A stretch of 61,945 bases of DNA, taken from contig JAUMWC010000008.1 of NCBI GenBank assembly GCA_030529855.1, positions 1 through 61,945 of the forward strand, in the 5' to 3' direction. The notes below the pieces were generated by a model. It ran no database searches, had not been told where the DNA came from, and saw only the letters and a list, made by a program, of their open reading frames with translations. The stretch is from Gemella sp. (lineage in GTDB: Bacteria > Bacillota > Bacilli > Staphylococcales > Gemellaceae). Position 1 is the stretch's first letter. Each line of letters opens with the position of its first letter. Shown here in pieces: positions 24,887-32,962 of the stretch. The position numbers and the translations under genes are program-made.

Positions 24887-26067
24887 TAAATCTCACTTTT
24901 TCTTAAAGAACTATAGTACGCAAAAATTCCAGATAGTAGTCTTATCAAACCTGCTAATAAAATAACAAGTTCTACTATCATTCCTTTATCTACTAAAAAA
25001 CCCCCTAGATATGCTCCTAAAGGAATTGTAGCATAGGAAATCATTCTTGTTACACTTACTACTCTTCCTAAAATTTCTTTGGGTACTACTTTTTGCCTAA
25101 GCGTAAAGTAACTTATAACATTTATATTTCCGCAAAAATTCATAACCAACATACTCAAACCAATAAAAGCAAGATTACTATTTAACATCAATATGATTGT
25201 CGCTACTCCTGCAATAATAGTGCTAACTACAATGATATTCCCCGATTTATATTTACCTAATATTCTAGGTGCACACAAGGATCCTAAAATCGCACCTAGC
25301 CCTCCGAGTGATAATATTATTCCATACTCTAGCGTGGAATAATTCAAAGTTTTTGTAATATAGTAAACAAATATCCCTTGAAACATATGTATCCCTAAAT
25401 TTGTTCCTAAGAATAATAAAGAACCTGACAATATAATCTTACTTTCTTTAACATATGCTAAACCTTCAAGTAAGGATTTTAATATATTTTGTTCAAAGTT
25501 TTTATCTGTATCTTTTACTTTAATAAAGATAAGTAGAATTGCTGCTACTAAAAAAGTAAGTGTATTTGCAAATAAAAGTAATACCGGATTTATCCATAGT
25601 AATAATATTCCGCTTAAAAGTGGTGCGAGTAAATTCAAGGTATTATCTACCAATTGCAGATTAGAATTTGCCTTGGCTAAGTTTTCTTTATTTACAATTT
25701 TAGGAATTAAACTATTGAATGATGGGTGACTAATAGGTTCTACCGAACTTAATAAAAATGTTAGTATATAAACATACACTAAGTTAGGAGTATCCTGTAA
25801 AAACGAAAATCCTAAAACTAAAGAAAACACTGTTGCTAAAGCATATCCAGTTACCAGTACTTTTATTTTATTATATCTATCAGCAAATATCCCGCCCAGC
25901 AAAGAAAATAACAGCCATGGTAAAAATGAAACTCCATATAAAGAAGCTGCGTGAAAAACTGAGCCTGTTTTATTTAAAACAAGTATAGGCAAAGCTATTC
26001 TCTGTAACCAATCTCCTACATCTGACACAAAAAAAGCTGACCATAATAACTTATAATTCTTATTCAT
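24886..26067 (-). CDS. MFS drug exporter (MefA/MDR-like)
   Basis: The 393-residue protein has twelve predicted membrane helices, beginning NYKLLWSAFFVSDVGDWLQR with the MFS loop motif GGIFADRYNKIKVL. It resembles the MFS_3 group that includes macrolide efflux proteins and enterobactin exporters. It is divergent from an Rgg-like regulator 93 bases away, which may control it. Substrate unknown. Confidence 0.85.
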   Translation of the reverse strand: MNKNYKLLWSAFFVSDVGDWLQRIALPILVLNKTGSVFHAASLYGVSFLPWLLFSLLGGIFADRYNKIKVLVTGYALATVFSLVLGFSFLQDTPNLVYVYILTFLLSSVEPISHPSFNSLIPKIVNKENLAKANSNLQLVDNTLNLLAPLLSGILLLWINPVLLLFANTLTFLVAAILLIFIKVKDTDKNFEQNILKSLLEGLAYVKESKIILSGSLLFLGTNLGIHMFQGIFVYYITKTLNYSTLEYGIILSLGGLGAILGSLCAPRILGKYKSGNIIVVSTIIAGVATIILMLNSNLAFIGLSMLVMNFCGNINVISYFTLRQKVVPKEILGRVVSVTRMISYATIPLGAYLGGFLVDKGMIVELVILLAGLIRLLSGIFAYYSSLRKSEI

Positions 26068-26160
26068 TTTCTCCCCCTATAATTTGTATTTACTTCAGTA
26101 TAGACCTATAATTATATTTAATTATAAATTTGTCATATAGTATAAAATTAGGAGTGTTTT

Positions 26161-27018
26161 ATGATAGGAAAAACTTTACGTTATTTTAGAAAATCTAAAA
26201 ATTTATCTCTTGAATATGTTTGTCAGGATATTCTAACCGTTTCTTTTTTATCAAAAGTAGAAAGGGATATGTCCGATATTTCTGCCAAAAATTTACTTTT
26301 AGTTTTAGAAAAATTAGGTGTAGATATGCTTGAATTTATGCATATTTATACTTTATTCCAAGAAAATGCAGATATTGATTTTGTAGAACTTCATAGACTC
26401 TATACTGATAAAGAAACAGAGAAAATAAAGCATATTTTTAAAACAAATAAATCCCTTTATGGTAATAAAAAACTTGATAAAATTCTATTAAAAATTTTAC
26501 TAAGTAAAATAGAAAATTCTGATGTCAGTAGAGATGATATAGACTATATTCACGACTACTTAATGTCTTTAAACTCGTGGACATATCGCGATTTATATCT
26601 ATATTGCCATTCTTTACACCTATACGAGCATAAAATTATGCTGAATTTATCAAAAATCGCCTTAAAAATTTGTACTCGATATTATAACAATATCAATTAC
26701 GGTTTCTCTATATTATATATGCTATTAAACAATACTATCCTGCAATGTTTGATAAACAATGATATTAAAAATGCAGATTACTTTTTACAGACTCTTTTAG
26801 AAAGAAAGATAAATAGTCGTGACTACTATCACAAATTAAAAACTAAAAATTTAGTGACCTTAGTTGATTATAAAAAAGGCCTGACTTCTCTTACAGAATT
26901 AAAATTTTTAATAGATACCCTGCGTTTTATCGATTCATCTGAAGCAAATTATAAACAAACGAAATTATTATTAAAAGAAATATTAAGCCAGCAAGATTTC
27001 AAAAAACTTTTTGAATAA
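26161..27018 (+). CDS. Rgg/GadR/MutR-like transcriptional regulator
   Basis: The 285-residue protein has an N-terminal Xre helix-turn-helix (IGKTLRYFRKSKNLSLEYVC, VSFLSKVERDMSDISAKNLL) and a long helical C-terminal domain rich in TPR-like helices. Rgg proteins bind short hydrophobic peptides. No peptide gene is evident in the flanks, although short ORFs would be hard to see. It is divergent from the MFS exporter. Confidence 0.78.
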   Translation: MIGKTLRYFRKSKNLSLEYVCQDILTVSFLSKVERDMSDISAKNLLLVLEKLGVDMLEFMHIYTLFQENADIDFVELHRLYTDKETEKIKHIFKTNKSLYGNKKLDKILLKILLSKIENSDVSRDDIDYIHDYLMSLNSWTYRDLYLYCHSLHLYEHKIMLNLSKIALKICTRYYNNINYGFSILYMLLNNTILQCLINNDIKNADYFLQTLLERKINSRDYYHKLKTKNLVTLVDYKKGLTSLTELKFLIDTLRFIDSSEANYKQTKLLLKEILSQQDFKKLFE

Positions 27019-27023
27019 ATAAT

Positions 27024-27059
27024 AAAAATGACTAGTGATTAAAATTCCCTAGTCATTTT
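27024..27059 (+). terminator. Terminator of the Rgg-like gene
   Basis: AAAATGACTAG (27025-27035) pairs with CTAGTCATTTT (27049-27059). Confidence 0.8.
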
Positions 27060-27182
27060 AAATTTATTTGTGCTATAATTTAGGAGTAGAATAAAAGTGT
27101 ATAGATGGTGGCTGACTTCTTAACGAGAGGAGTGATGCTTTATGCAAGTATCATGTAAAACTTACGAAAGGAGTACACAGCT

Positions 27183-27293
27183 TTGTCAACAGCAGAAGCA
27201 CTTGGCTTAATGATTTCTTTTGGAAGTTTTTCAATTTCCTTAATTAGTCTTATTGTCATGATTGTGCTAGCTATCAATAAAAATGACAAATAA
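27183..27293 (+). CDS. Hol_Tox-type holin-like toxin (type-I toxin), TTG start
   Basis: This 36-residue peptide (MSTAEALGLMISFGSFSISL, then ISLIVMIVLAINKNDK) matches the putative holin-like toxin family: one membrane helix and a lysine-rich end. It starts at TTG with AAAGGAG about 10 bases upstream. A long 5' leader (from about 27090) is conserved with the copy at 52 kb (GATGGTGGCTGACT, then GCTTTATGCAAGTATCA). A bidirectional hairpin (CCGTCT...AGACGG, 27296-27341) ends the mRNA, and an antisense RNA converges on it. Confidence 0.85.
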   Translation: MSTAEALGLMISFGSFSISLISLIVMIVLAINKNDK

Positions 27294-27416
27294 AAAAACC
27301 GTCTGAAACTTTTTTGGCAATTAGCTAAGACGGAGTTTTTTATTAAATTCTTCTAGCAGCCACCGTTTTACGGTTCTACTTGAGTCGTGTTAGTCGCACG
27401 GCTCTTTTTATTTATA
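27291..27416 (-). ncRNA. Antitoxin RNA of the Hol_Tox locus (family I)
   Basis: A minus-strand promoter TTGATT (27450-27445), 17-base spacer and TAAAAT (27427-27422) drive an RNA beginning with a hairpin AAAGAGCCGTGC...CACGACTC, a hallmark shared with loci at 30.6, 45.9 and 51.8 kb. It would end at the hairpin shared with the toxin mRNA. Confidence 0.75.
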
Positions 27417-27474
27417 CTTGTATTTTATCATAGGAATTGCACATAATCAATAAATATTTACTAATATTCCCTTA

Positions 27475-28365
27475 CTACACAGACAACTCTCGTCTCAAAA
27501 TTTCTAGGAATTTTTCTGAGGCACGGTTTAATTTTTGATGTTTTTTCCAAGTTATCCCCATAGTTGCCTTCAGATTGGGTGCTAAAGGAACAAACCTTAG
27601 GTCACTATTCTCACTTGTATTAATTATTTTATCAAAGGTTACGGCATAACCTAGTCCTTCTTCTACCATTATAGATGCGTTAAAGATAAGATTGTAGGTA
27701 GCCACGATATTAAGACTTTGCAAATCTTTTTTAAACCAGTTGCTTAGCACACTATTTTTTAAAGTTTCTCTTGAAAATATAAGTGGCAATTCATATAAAT
27801 CTTCTGGGGAAATTTCTTTTTTACTCGCCAGTGGGTCATCTTTTCTCACAAGTATCCCCCAAGTATCGTATAGATTAAGAGACACATGCTCATATCTATC
27901 ACTATCTATCTCTTTAAATACTAAGCCAAAATCTATAAATCCTTTTTCCATATCTCCCACTATATCTTTAGAGTCTCCACTTGATATATGAAATTGAATA
28001 TGGGGATATTCTTTCTGAATTTTTGAAAATAGTTTCGCTAAGACTCTTATACTATGACTTTCTCCGGCTCCTATATAGACATTTCCAGAAATAATTTCAT
28101 CATCTTGTCCTAGTTCTTTCTCCGTTATTTCTATAAGGGATAAGATTTCTTCAGCCCGTCTTTTCAGCAAAAGCCCTTCTTCTGTTAGACTTATCTTTCT
28201 AGTTCCCTTACTTCCCCTTATGAGCAATTGTTTACCTATCTCTTCTTCTAAATTTTTTAATTGTGTGGATAGGGTTGGTTGTGATAAATGTAAAATTTTC
28301 GCAGCTCCTGTAATAGATTCTTCTCTTGCTACTGTTAAAAAATATTCTAATACTCTAAGTTCCAT
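27475..28365 (-). CDS. LysR-family transcriptional regulator
   Basis: The 296-residue protein has an N-terminal winged helix (MELRVLEYFLTVAREESITG, AAKILHLSQPTLSTQLKNLE) and a LysR substrate-binding domain. The start at 28365 is chosen because AAGGAG precedes it; the frame is open upstream without a site. It is divergent from the acetyltransferase-hydrolase-cyclophilin-like operon and probably regulates it. Effector unknown. Confidence 0.93.
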   Translation of the reverse strand: MELRVLEYFLTVAREESITGAAKILHLSQPTLSTQLKNLEEEIGKQLLIRGSKGTRKISLTEEGLLLKRRAEEILSLIEITEKELGQDDEIISGNVYIGAGESHSIRVLAKLFSKIQKEYPHIQFHISSGDSKDIVGDMEKGFIDFGLVFKEIDSDRYEHVSLNLYDTWGILVRKDDPLASKKEISPEDLYELPLIFSRETLKNSVLSNWFKKDLQSLNIVATYNLIFNASIMVEEGLGYAVTFDKIINTSENSDLRFVPLAPNLKATMGITWKKHQKLNRASEKFLEILRRELSV

Positions 28366-28505
28366 AATTATTCTCCTTGTTAATATTTTATAAAAATTTT
28401 GCATAGCTTTCAACTATGCAAATGTATTATGGATAGGTATTTGATATTCGAGAAAATCAGATTTATAATTATTTTATACTAATGATTTTGATAGGAGATG
28501 ATTTT

Positions 28506-29060
28506 ATGTTGAACTTTCCGCAAAATGAAATAATAGAAAAAGGCTCAGATACCTTTATTGAGATTCATAAAATTACAGCAGAAACCTTACCGAAAATTAA
28601 TAAACTTAACACAAGTGTTCTTACTGACCAAGAAAAGAGAGATTTACTAGCAGAGATAATGGGGACTAGACTTGATGAAACAACTGAAATCAGCTTGCCT
28701 TTTAGGTCAGATTTTGGAAGGAATATTCAAATCGGAAAAGAAGTTTTTATAAATACAGATGTTATGTTCACAGATTTGGGTGGTATAAAGATTGAAGACA
28801 ATGTACTGATAGGACCTAGAGCAAATCTTATTAGTGTAAATCACCCTAGCGACATAGGAAAAAGACGCGGGCTAATTCTTAAGTCTGTTCATATAAAGAA
28901 AAACGCTTGGATAGGAGCTGGAGCTATTATCTTACCAGGAGTTACAGTGGGAGAAAATTCTATTGTTGCTGCTGGTTCGGTAGTTACAAAAAACGTTCCT
29001 GCTAATGTCATAATAGCTGGAAATCCAGCAAGAATAATTAAAGAAATAGGAGATAAATAA
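28506..29060 (+). CDS. Hexapeptide-repeat O-acetyltransferase (LacA/Maa-like)
   Basis: The 184-residue protein has an N-terminal Mac domain and left-handed beta-helix repeats (IQIGKEVFINTDVMFTDLGG; VLIGPRANLISVNHP; AWIGAGAIILPGVTVGENSI; VVTKNVPANVIIAGNPARII). It would transfer acetyl from acetyl-CoA to a sugar or similar acceptor. The start at 28506 has AGGAG; an upstream ATG lacks one. It is one base from the hydrolase gene that follows. Confidence 0.9.
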   Translation: MLNFPQNEIIEKGSDTFIEIHKITAETLPKINKLNTSVLTDQEKRDLLAEIMGTRLDETTEISLPFRSDFGRNIQIGKEVFINTDVMFTDLGGIKIEDNVLIGPRANLISVNHPSDIGKRRGLILKSVHIKKNAWIGAGAIILPGVTVGENSIVAAGSVVTKNVPANVIIAGNPARIIKEIGDK

Positions 29061-29061
29061 A

Positions 29062-30060
29062 ATGACAAACAATTATACATTTGAATTAAATACTGGAGTA
29101 AAAAGAAGTAAGGTAAGATTTAAAAATCGCTACGGCATCGAACTTGTAGGAGATTTATATGTTCCAGAAAATATCCAAGGGAAACTAGCAGCTATACCTG
29201 TATCGGGACCTTTTGGTGCAGTTAAGGAACAATCTTCTGGATTTTATGCCAATGAACTAGCACGTAGGGGCTTCGTTGCTTTAGCTTTTGATAATTCATT
29301 CACTGGAGAGAGCGGCGGAGAAAGTCGTGACCTAGCATCACCTGAAATCTTTACAGAAGATTATTCAGCTGCAGTAGACTTTTTAGGAACATTAGAATAT
29401 GTTGACCGCGAAAAAATTGGAGCTCTGGCTATTTGCGGACTTAGTGGAATGGCTATTACTGCAGCTATAAATGATGTAAGAATCAAAGCTGTCGCGACAA
29501 CTTCTATGTACGATATGTCTCGTAGTATTTCTAAAGGATACAATGATTTTTACACAACTGAAGATAAAGACAGAATTCGTATATATTTAGCTGAGCAACG
29601 CTGGGCTGATGTAGATTCAGGAAGCAAGGCAAAAGGACCACACGAAATTTCCTTTAGCGAAGACGGTCAAGTTGTGGTATCAAACATCTTACCAGATGTA
29701 ATACCTGATTTCCTAAAAGATAATGAGGTTTTAGTAGCCTTCCACAATTACTACAAAACTAAGCGTGGTTTCCACGAGCGTTCTGTAAACTCAACTTCTG
29801 CTTGGTTATCAACGACTCCGCAATCTTTCTTTAACTTCTCACTTATGAGAGATTTAGAAAATATGAAAACTCCACTTCTTCTAGTTGCGGGTGAAAAAGC
29901 ACATTCTCGTTACTACTCAGAAGACGTAGCCAAAGAAGCTGGAGATAATGCTGAATTAGTAATTATACCTGATTCTGACCACGTTGATTTATATGATCAA
30001 AAAGAAAAAATCCCATTCGATAAATTAGAAAACTTCTTTAGAAGTAATCTTAAAGCATAA
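29062..30060 (+). CDS. Alpha/beta hydrolase
   Basis: The 332-residue protein has an alpha/beta-hydrolase core: FDNSFTGESGGESR, the nucleophile region LAICGLSGMAITAA (Ser in GLSGM, a variant of the elbow) and LVAGEKAHSRYYSED plus DSDHVDLYD carrying the acid and His. It resembles YcjY/dienelactone-hydrolase-type proteins in which the elbow reads GxGG. It is co-transcribed with the acetyltransferase upstream and overlaps the next gene by one base. Confidence 0.85.
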   Translation: MTNNYTFELNTGVKRSKVRFKNRYGIELVGDLYVPENIQGKLAAIPVSGPFGAVKEQSSGFYANELARRGFVALAFDNSFTGESGGESRDLASPEIFTEDYSAAVDFLGTLEYVDREKIGALAICGLSGMAITAAINDVRIKAVATTSMYDMSRSISKGYNDFYTTEDKDRIRIYLAEQRWADVDSGSKAKGPHEISFSEDGQVVVSNILPDVIPDFLKDNEVLVAFHNYYKTKRGFHERSVNSTSAWLSTTPQSFFNFSLMRDLENMKTPLLLVAGEKAHSRYYSEDVAKEAGDNAELVIIPDSDHVDLYDQKEKIPFDKLENFFRSNLKA

Positions 30061-30530
30061 TGAATTTTAAAAGAATATTTTTAGTAAGTTCTGTCTTACT
30101 TTTATTAGGAACGACCCTTTGGATTCGTCCTATTACAGTTGCTGAAAAAAATACTTCAAAGGAGACTCTTAGCGTGAATATAATTAAACTAGTAATAAAT
30201 AATAAGGAATTAGACTTAAAGTTAGAAAATAACACTACTACAAAAGACTTAATAGAAAAGCTGGATAAGGGAACTATCGAACTTCAAGTAGATGATTATG
30301 GCGGATTTGAAAAAGTAGGAACTCTTCCCCTAGCATTGACTAGAGAAGATAAAAATCAAACCAGTAAAAATGGGGACGTAATGCTATATCAAGGGAATAA
30401 GTTAGTTATTTTTACAGATTCTAATACTTGGTCTTACAGTAAAATTGGTGAACTTGATTTGAGTAATATAGAAAACTTAGAAGAAACCTTGGGTGCTGGT
30501 GAGCAAAAGGTGATATTGAAAAAAAGCTAG
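30060..30530 (+). CDS. Exported cyclophilin-like fold protein
   Basis: The 156-residue protein has a signal peptide or anchor (FLVSSVLLLLGTTLWI) and a cyclophilin_like2 domain (IKLVINNKELDLKLENNTTT, FEKVGTLPLALTRED, GDVMLYQGNKLVIFTDS, YSKIGELD). The family is often near flavodoxins and LysR-controlled genes. Function is unknown and prolyl-isomerase residues are not conserved. It is the last gene of the LysR-divergent operon; a hairpin (AAAAGCTA...TAGCTTTT, 30524-30549) follows. Confidence 0.82.
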   Translation: MNFKRIFLVSSVLLLLGTTLWIRPITVAEKNTSKETLSVNIIKLVINNKELDLKLENNTTTKDLIEKLDKGTIELQVDDYGGFEKVGTLPLALTREDKNQTSKNGDVMLYQGNKLVIFTDSNTWSYSKIGELDLSNIENLEETLGAGEQKVILKKS

Positions 30531-30589
30531 TCTATATAGATTAGCTTTTAGTGTTGATTTTAATTCACACTCTACGATAAAATACAAGT

Positions 30590-30719
30590 ATAAATAAAAA
30601 GAGCCCAGTTGGTAGCTAGGCTCAAGTAGAATACTGTTTAAGACAGTAACTCTGTAATATTTGATTAAAGTAATCTGTCTATCACTCGGCTAAAAGTATC
30701 AAGACAGGTTACTTTTATT
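30590..30719 (+). ncRNA. Orphan family-I antitoxin-like RNA; toxin gene deleted
   Basis: The promoter is TTGATT (30554-30559) and TAAAAT (30578-30583). The RNA has AAAGAGCC...GGCTCAAGTAGAATACTG like the other family-I RNAs, and the hairpin AAAGTAATCTGTCT...AGACAGGTTACTTT (30667-30714). On the opposite strand the toxin promoter-proximal sequence GATGTAGAATAAAAGTA (30726-30710) runs straight into the hairpin. No toxin ORF is left. Confidence 0.65.
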
Positions 30720-30784
30720 CTACATCTAGATTATTACACAAATTTATTATTTTATAAAAAATATTTCTATCGTGTATTTATCAA

Positions 30785-30836
30785 TACTATCACCAGTGAT
30801 AATTACTGAAAGTAAGAAGTTTTTTGATAAGAAATA
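30785..30836 (+). pseudogene. Relic: last 16 codons of an AGCS symporter gene
   Basis: The frame LSPVIITESKKFFDKK-stop is nearly identical in DNA to the end of the intact AGCS gene (23674-23726). It is followed by a hairpin (AAAAAGAC...GTCTTTTT). Nothing of the rest of the gene is seen upstream. Confidence 0.75.
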
Positions 30837-30999
30837 ATAATTTTAAAAAGACTTAATCTCTATGATCAGGTCTTTTTCATCACTTGTTATAAATTACTAT
30901 CTAACTAATAAAAAGATCAAGATTTTTTTATTGACAGCTATTTAATGCAGGAATATAATGAAATTAATAAAGATTAATAGTATTAAGGAGGAAGTTTTT

Positions 31000-31428
31000 A
31001 TGACTAAAGATTTTGGAAAAGATCCATTCGTAGTAAATATAGAAGAGGAGACTCTTGCTAATAATAACTATCGCAGAGCACTTTGGACTGGAGAATTACT
31101 ACAAGTTACATTAATGAGTATTCCTGTTGGTGGAGACATTGGGGCTGAAGTTCACAATGAAAATGACCAATTTTTACGTGTAGAGCAAGGACAAGGTCGT
31201 GTTATTATGGGACCAGCAGAAGATAATATTACCCTTGATAGAGAAGTTGGTCCTGAAGATGCTATCCTTATTCCAAAAGGAGCTTTCCATAACGTTATTA
31301 ATATTGGACAAGAAGACTTAAAATTATATTCAATCTATGGTCCAGCACACCACGAACATGGTACAGTCCACGAAACTCAAGCAATCGCTATTGCTGCTGA
31401 AGAGGCAGAAGGACATCACCACCACTAA
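31000..31428 (+). CDS. Cupin-domain protein
   Basis: The 142-residue protein has a single cupin barrel (VTLMSIPVGGDIGAEVHNEN, EQGQGRVIMG, AILIPKGAFHNVINIG), with metal ligands in EVHNENDQ and FHNV. The C-terminus is histidine-rich (PAHHEHGTVH and a final HHHH), which may bind metal. AAGGAGG fixes the start at 31000. It is a single-gene unit with terminator AGTAGAATG...CATTCTACTTTTTT (31436-31463). Substrate unknown. Confidence 0.9.
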   Translation: MTKDFGKDPFVVNIEEETLANNNYRRALWTGELLQVTLMSIPVGGDIGAEVHNENDQFLRVEQGQGRVIMGPAEDNITLDREVGPEDAILIPKGAFHNVINIGQEDLKLYSIYGPAHHEHGTVHETQAIAIAAEEAEGHHHH

Positions 31429-31510
31429 TATAGAAGTAGAATGAAATTTCATTCTACTTTTTTATTTGTATCTTACATTCAAAGAATTATGAATCCTTTT
31501 GTTATTCTTT

Positions 31511-31552
31511 ATAAATTTATCGCTCAAAAAAACGAGCGATAAACAGAGCGAT
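31511..31552. repeat. Dispersed hairpin repeat (GAGCGATAAA family), copy 2
   Basis: ATAAATTTATCGCTC, seven A, then CGAGCGATAAA and CAGAGCGATA. It matches the element at 24831-24886 but lacks one 11-base unit. Confidence 0.7.
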
Positions 31553-31611
31553 ATTTTTTCATAATATACAAAAAAGACTGCTGATTTTGTATCAGCAGTC
31601 TTTTCTATTAT

Positions 31612-32319
31612 CTATTCTTCATTTCTATTCATATTTAATAGAATCATTACAAATCGTACTAATTCCATTAGGGCTACGGCTGCTGCTGCTACATAAGTTA
31701 AGGCTGCTGCCGTAAGTACTTTTTTACTGTGTCTTCTTTCTTGCTCGTTAACTATACCTAGTTCTGTAATTTGTTCTAAGGCACGTTTTGAAGCATCAAA
31801 TTCTACCGGTAGTGTTACTACTTGGAACATTACCGCAAATAGCATAAAGGCAACCCCTATCCATGCTATTGTAACTCCAAAAGTACCTACCATATAAGTT
31901 AATCCCATACCTACCATAATTATAATCATAGATAGGTTTCCTCCTAGATTTGCTAGTGGTACTAGGGCGTGACGCCATCTCATAGGCTTGTAGTCTGCTA
32001 CCTTATCTTGAATAACGTGTCCAATTTCATGAGCTGCAATTGCTACAGAAGCAACTGTTGCTTGGTCGTGTACTATTGGTGATAATACTACTAGATTTTC
32101 AGTTGGATTGTAGTGGTCTGATAATTCTACATCTCCTCTTGCTATACGTACATCTGTTATTCCGTTAGCTTTTAGCATTATTTCTGCAACTTCTCTTCCT
32201 GTTAAACCAGATAGTGTTCTTACCTGCTTGTATCTATTGTAGGCACTCTTTACTTTCCACTGTGCTAGAAGCGGTAATAACATTACTAGGGCAAAATAAA
32301 TTAAAGTTGATCCTCCCAT
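31612..32319 (-). CDS. YugP-like zinc metallopeptidase
   Basis: The 235-residue membrane protein has the zinc motif AAHEIGHVIQD (near residue 112) and several hydrophobic helices (ALVMLLPLLA, MIIIMVGMGLTYMVG, AWIGVAFMLFAVMFQVV). It belongs to the YugP/Zn_protease_2 family, whose substrates are not known. AGGAGG precedes the ATG. A hairpin (AAAGACTGCTGA...TCAGCAGTCTTTT, 31571-31604) follows the gene. Confidence 0.9.
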   Translation of the reverse strand: MGGSTLIYFALVMLLPLLAQWKVKSAYNRYKQVRTLSGLTGREVAEIMLKANGITDVRIARGDVELSDHYNPTENLVVLSPIVHDQATVASVAIAAHEIGHVIQDKVADYKPMRWRHALVPLANLGGNLSMIIIMVGMGLTYMVGTFGVTIAWIGVAFMLFAVMFQVVTLPVEFDASKRALEQITELGIVNEQERRHSKKVLTAAALTYVAAAAVALMELVRFVMILLNMNRNEE

Positions 32320-32430
32320 TATCTCTTCCTCCTATTTACATTTTTCACTTGTTTATTTTTCATAATAGTTTTCTCCTAAAATTATTATTGTAATACACTT
32401 TAACATATCTATTTTAGTAAATCAAGAAAA

Positions 32431-32502
32431 ATACTTCTCATACGAACTATTTTCCTTGACATTGAATATCTCTAATAGTAAAATAGTTCTCATGCTAACT
32501 AT
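32431..32502 (+). promoter_or_regulatory. marR promoter with two MarR-type palindromes
   Basis: TTGACA (32456-32461), 17-base spacer and TAAAAT (32479-32484). ATAGTTCTCATGCTAACTAT (32483-32502) is a palindrome with arms ATAGTT/AACTAT around CATG and overlaps the start site. ATACTTCTCATACGAACTAT (32431-32450) is a second copy upstream of the -35. Both suit autorepression by the MarR protein. Confidence 0.75.
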
Positions 32503-32515
32503 TGGAGGTGATATT

Positions 32516-32962
32516 GTGACAAACCCAGTTAAGAGAATGAAAAAGACCTTAGATTCTCTTGAAAAATATGCTGTAAGTCTTGCTAAGGATTATGATTTAG
32601 AATCTCTTGCAGGGCCACAAGGTGAAGTTGTATATTTCTTAAATGAAAACAAGGAAAAAGCTGTTTTCATCAAAGATATTGAAAAACATTTTGATATATC
32701 TAAATCTGTGGCTTCTAGTCTTATCAAGCGTATGGAAAAGAATGGTTTTGTTGAGATTCTAAGTAGGGAAAATGACAAACGCTATAAAGAACTTGTTCTT
32801 ACCCCCTTAGCTGAGTCTAAGATTCCCTCCCTTATTTCCTTTTATAATGAAATTATAGCAACAGCTTGCCATGGAATTAGTAAGGAAGACTTTGATACTT
32901 GTCAAAAAGTTTTTAGCACATTAGAAAATAATATAAAATTTAAGGAGGAAAAAAATGTTTGA
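32516..32962 (+). CDS. MarR-family regulator of the ABC exporter
   Basis: The 148-residue winged-helix protein (VFIKDIEKHFDISKSVASSL, IKRMEKNGFVEILSRENDKR) starts at GTG 32516, preceded by GGAGG; the frame is open upstream but that part contains the promoter and operators. It overlaps the first exporter gene by 8 bases. MarR proteins release DNA on binding small molecules, so the pump is probably drug- or metabolite-inducible. Confidence 0.9.
   Translation: MTNPVKRMKKTLDSLEKYAVSLAKDYDLESLAGPQGEVVYFLNENKEKAVFIKDIEKHFDISKSVASSLIKRMEKNGFVEILSRENDKRYKELVLTPLAESKIPSLISFYNEIIATACHGISKEDFDTCQKVFSTLENNIKFKEEKNV

Noticed and set aside
27356-27365. Base pairing between GGTGGCTG in the toxin leader and the family-I RNA
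   Set aside because: Both RNAs carry the same sense sequence GGTGGCTG, so they cannot pair there; the overlap at the 3' hairpin is the likelier contact.
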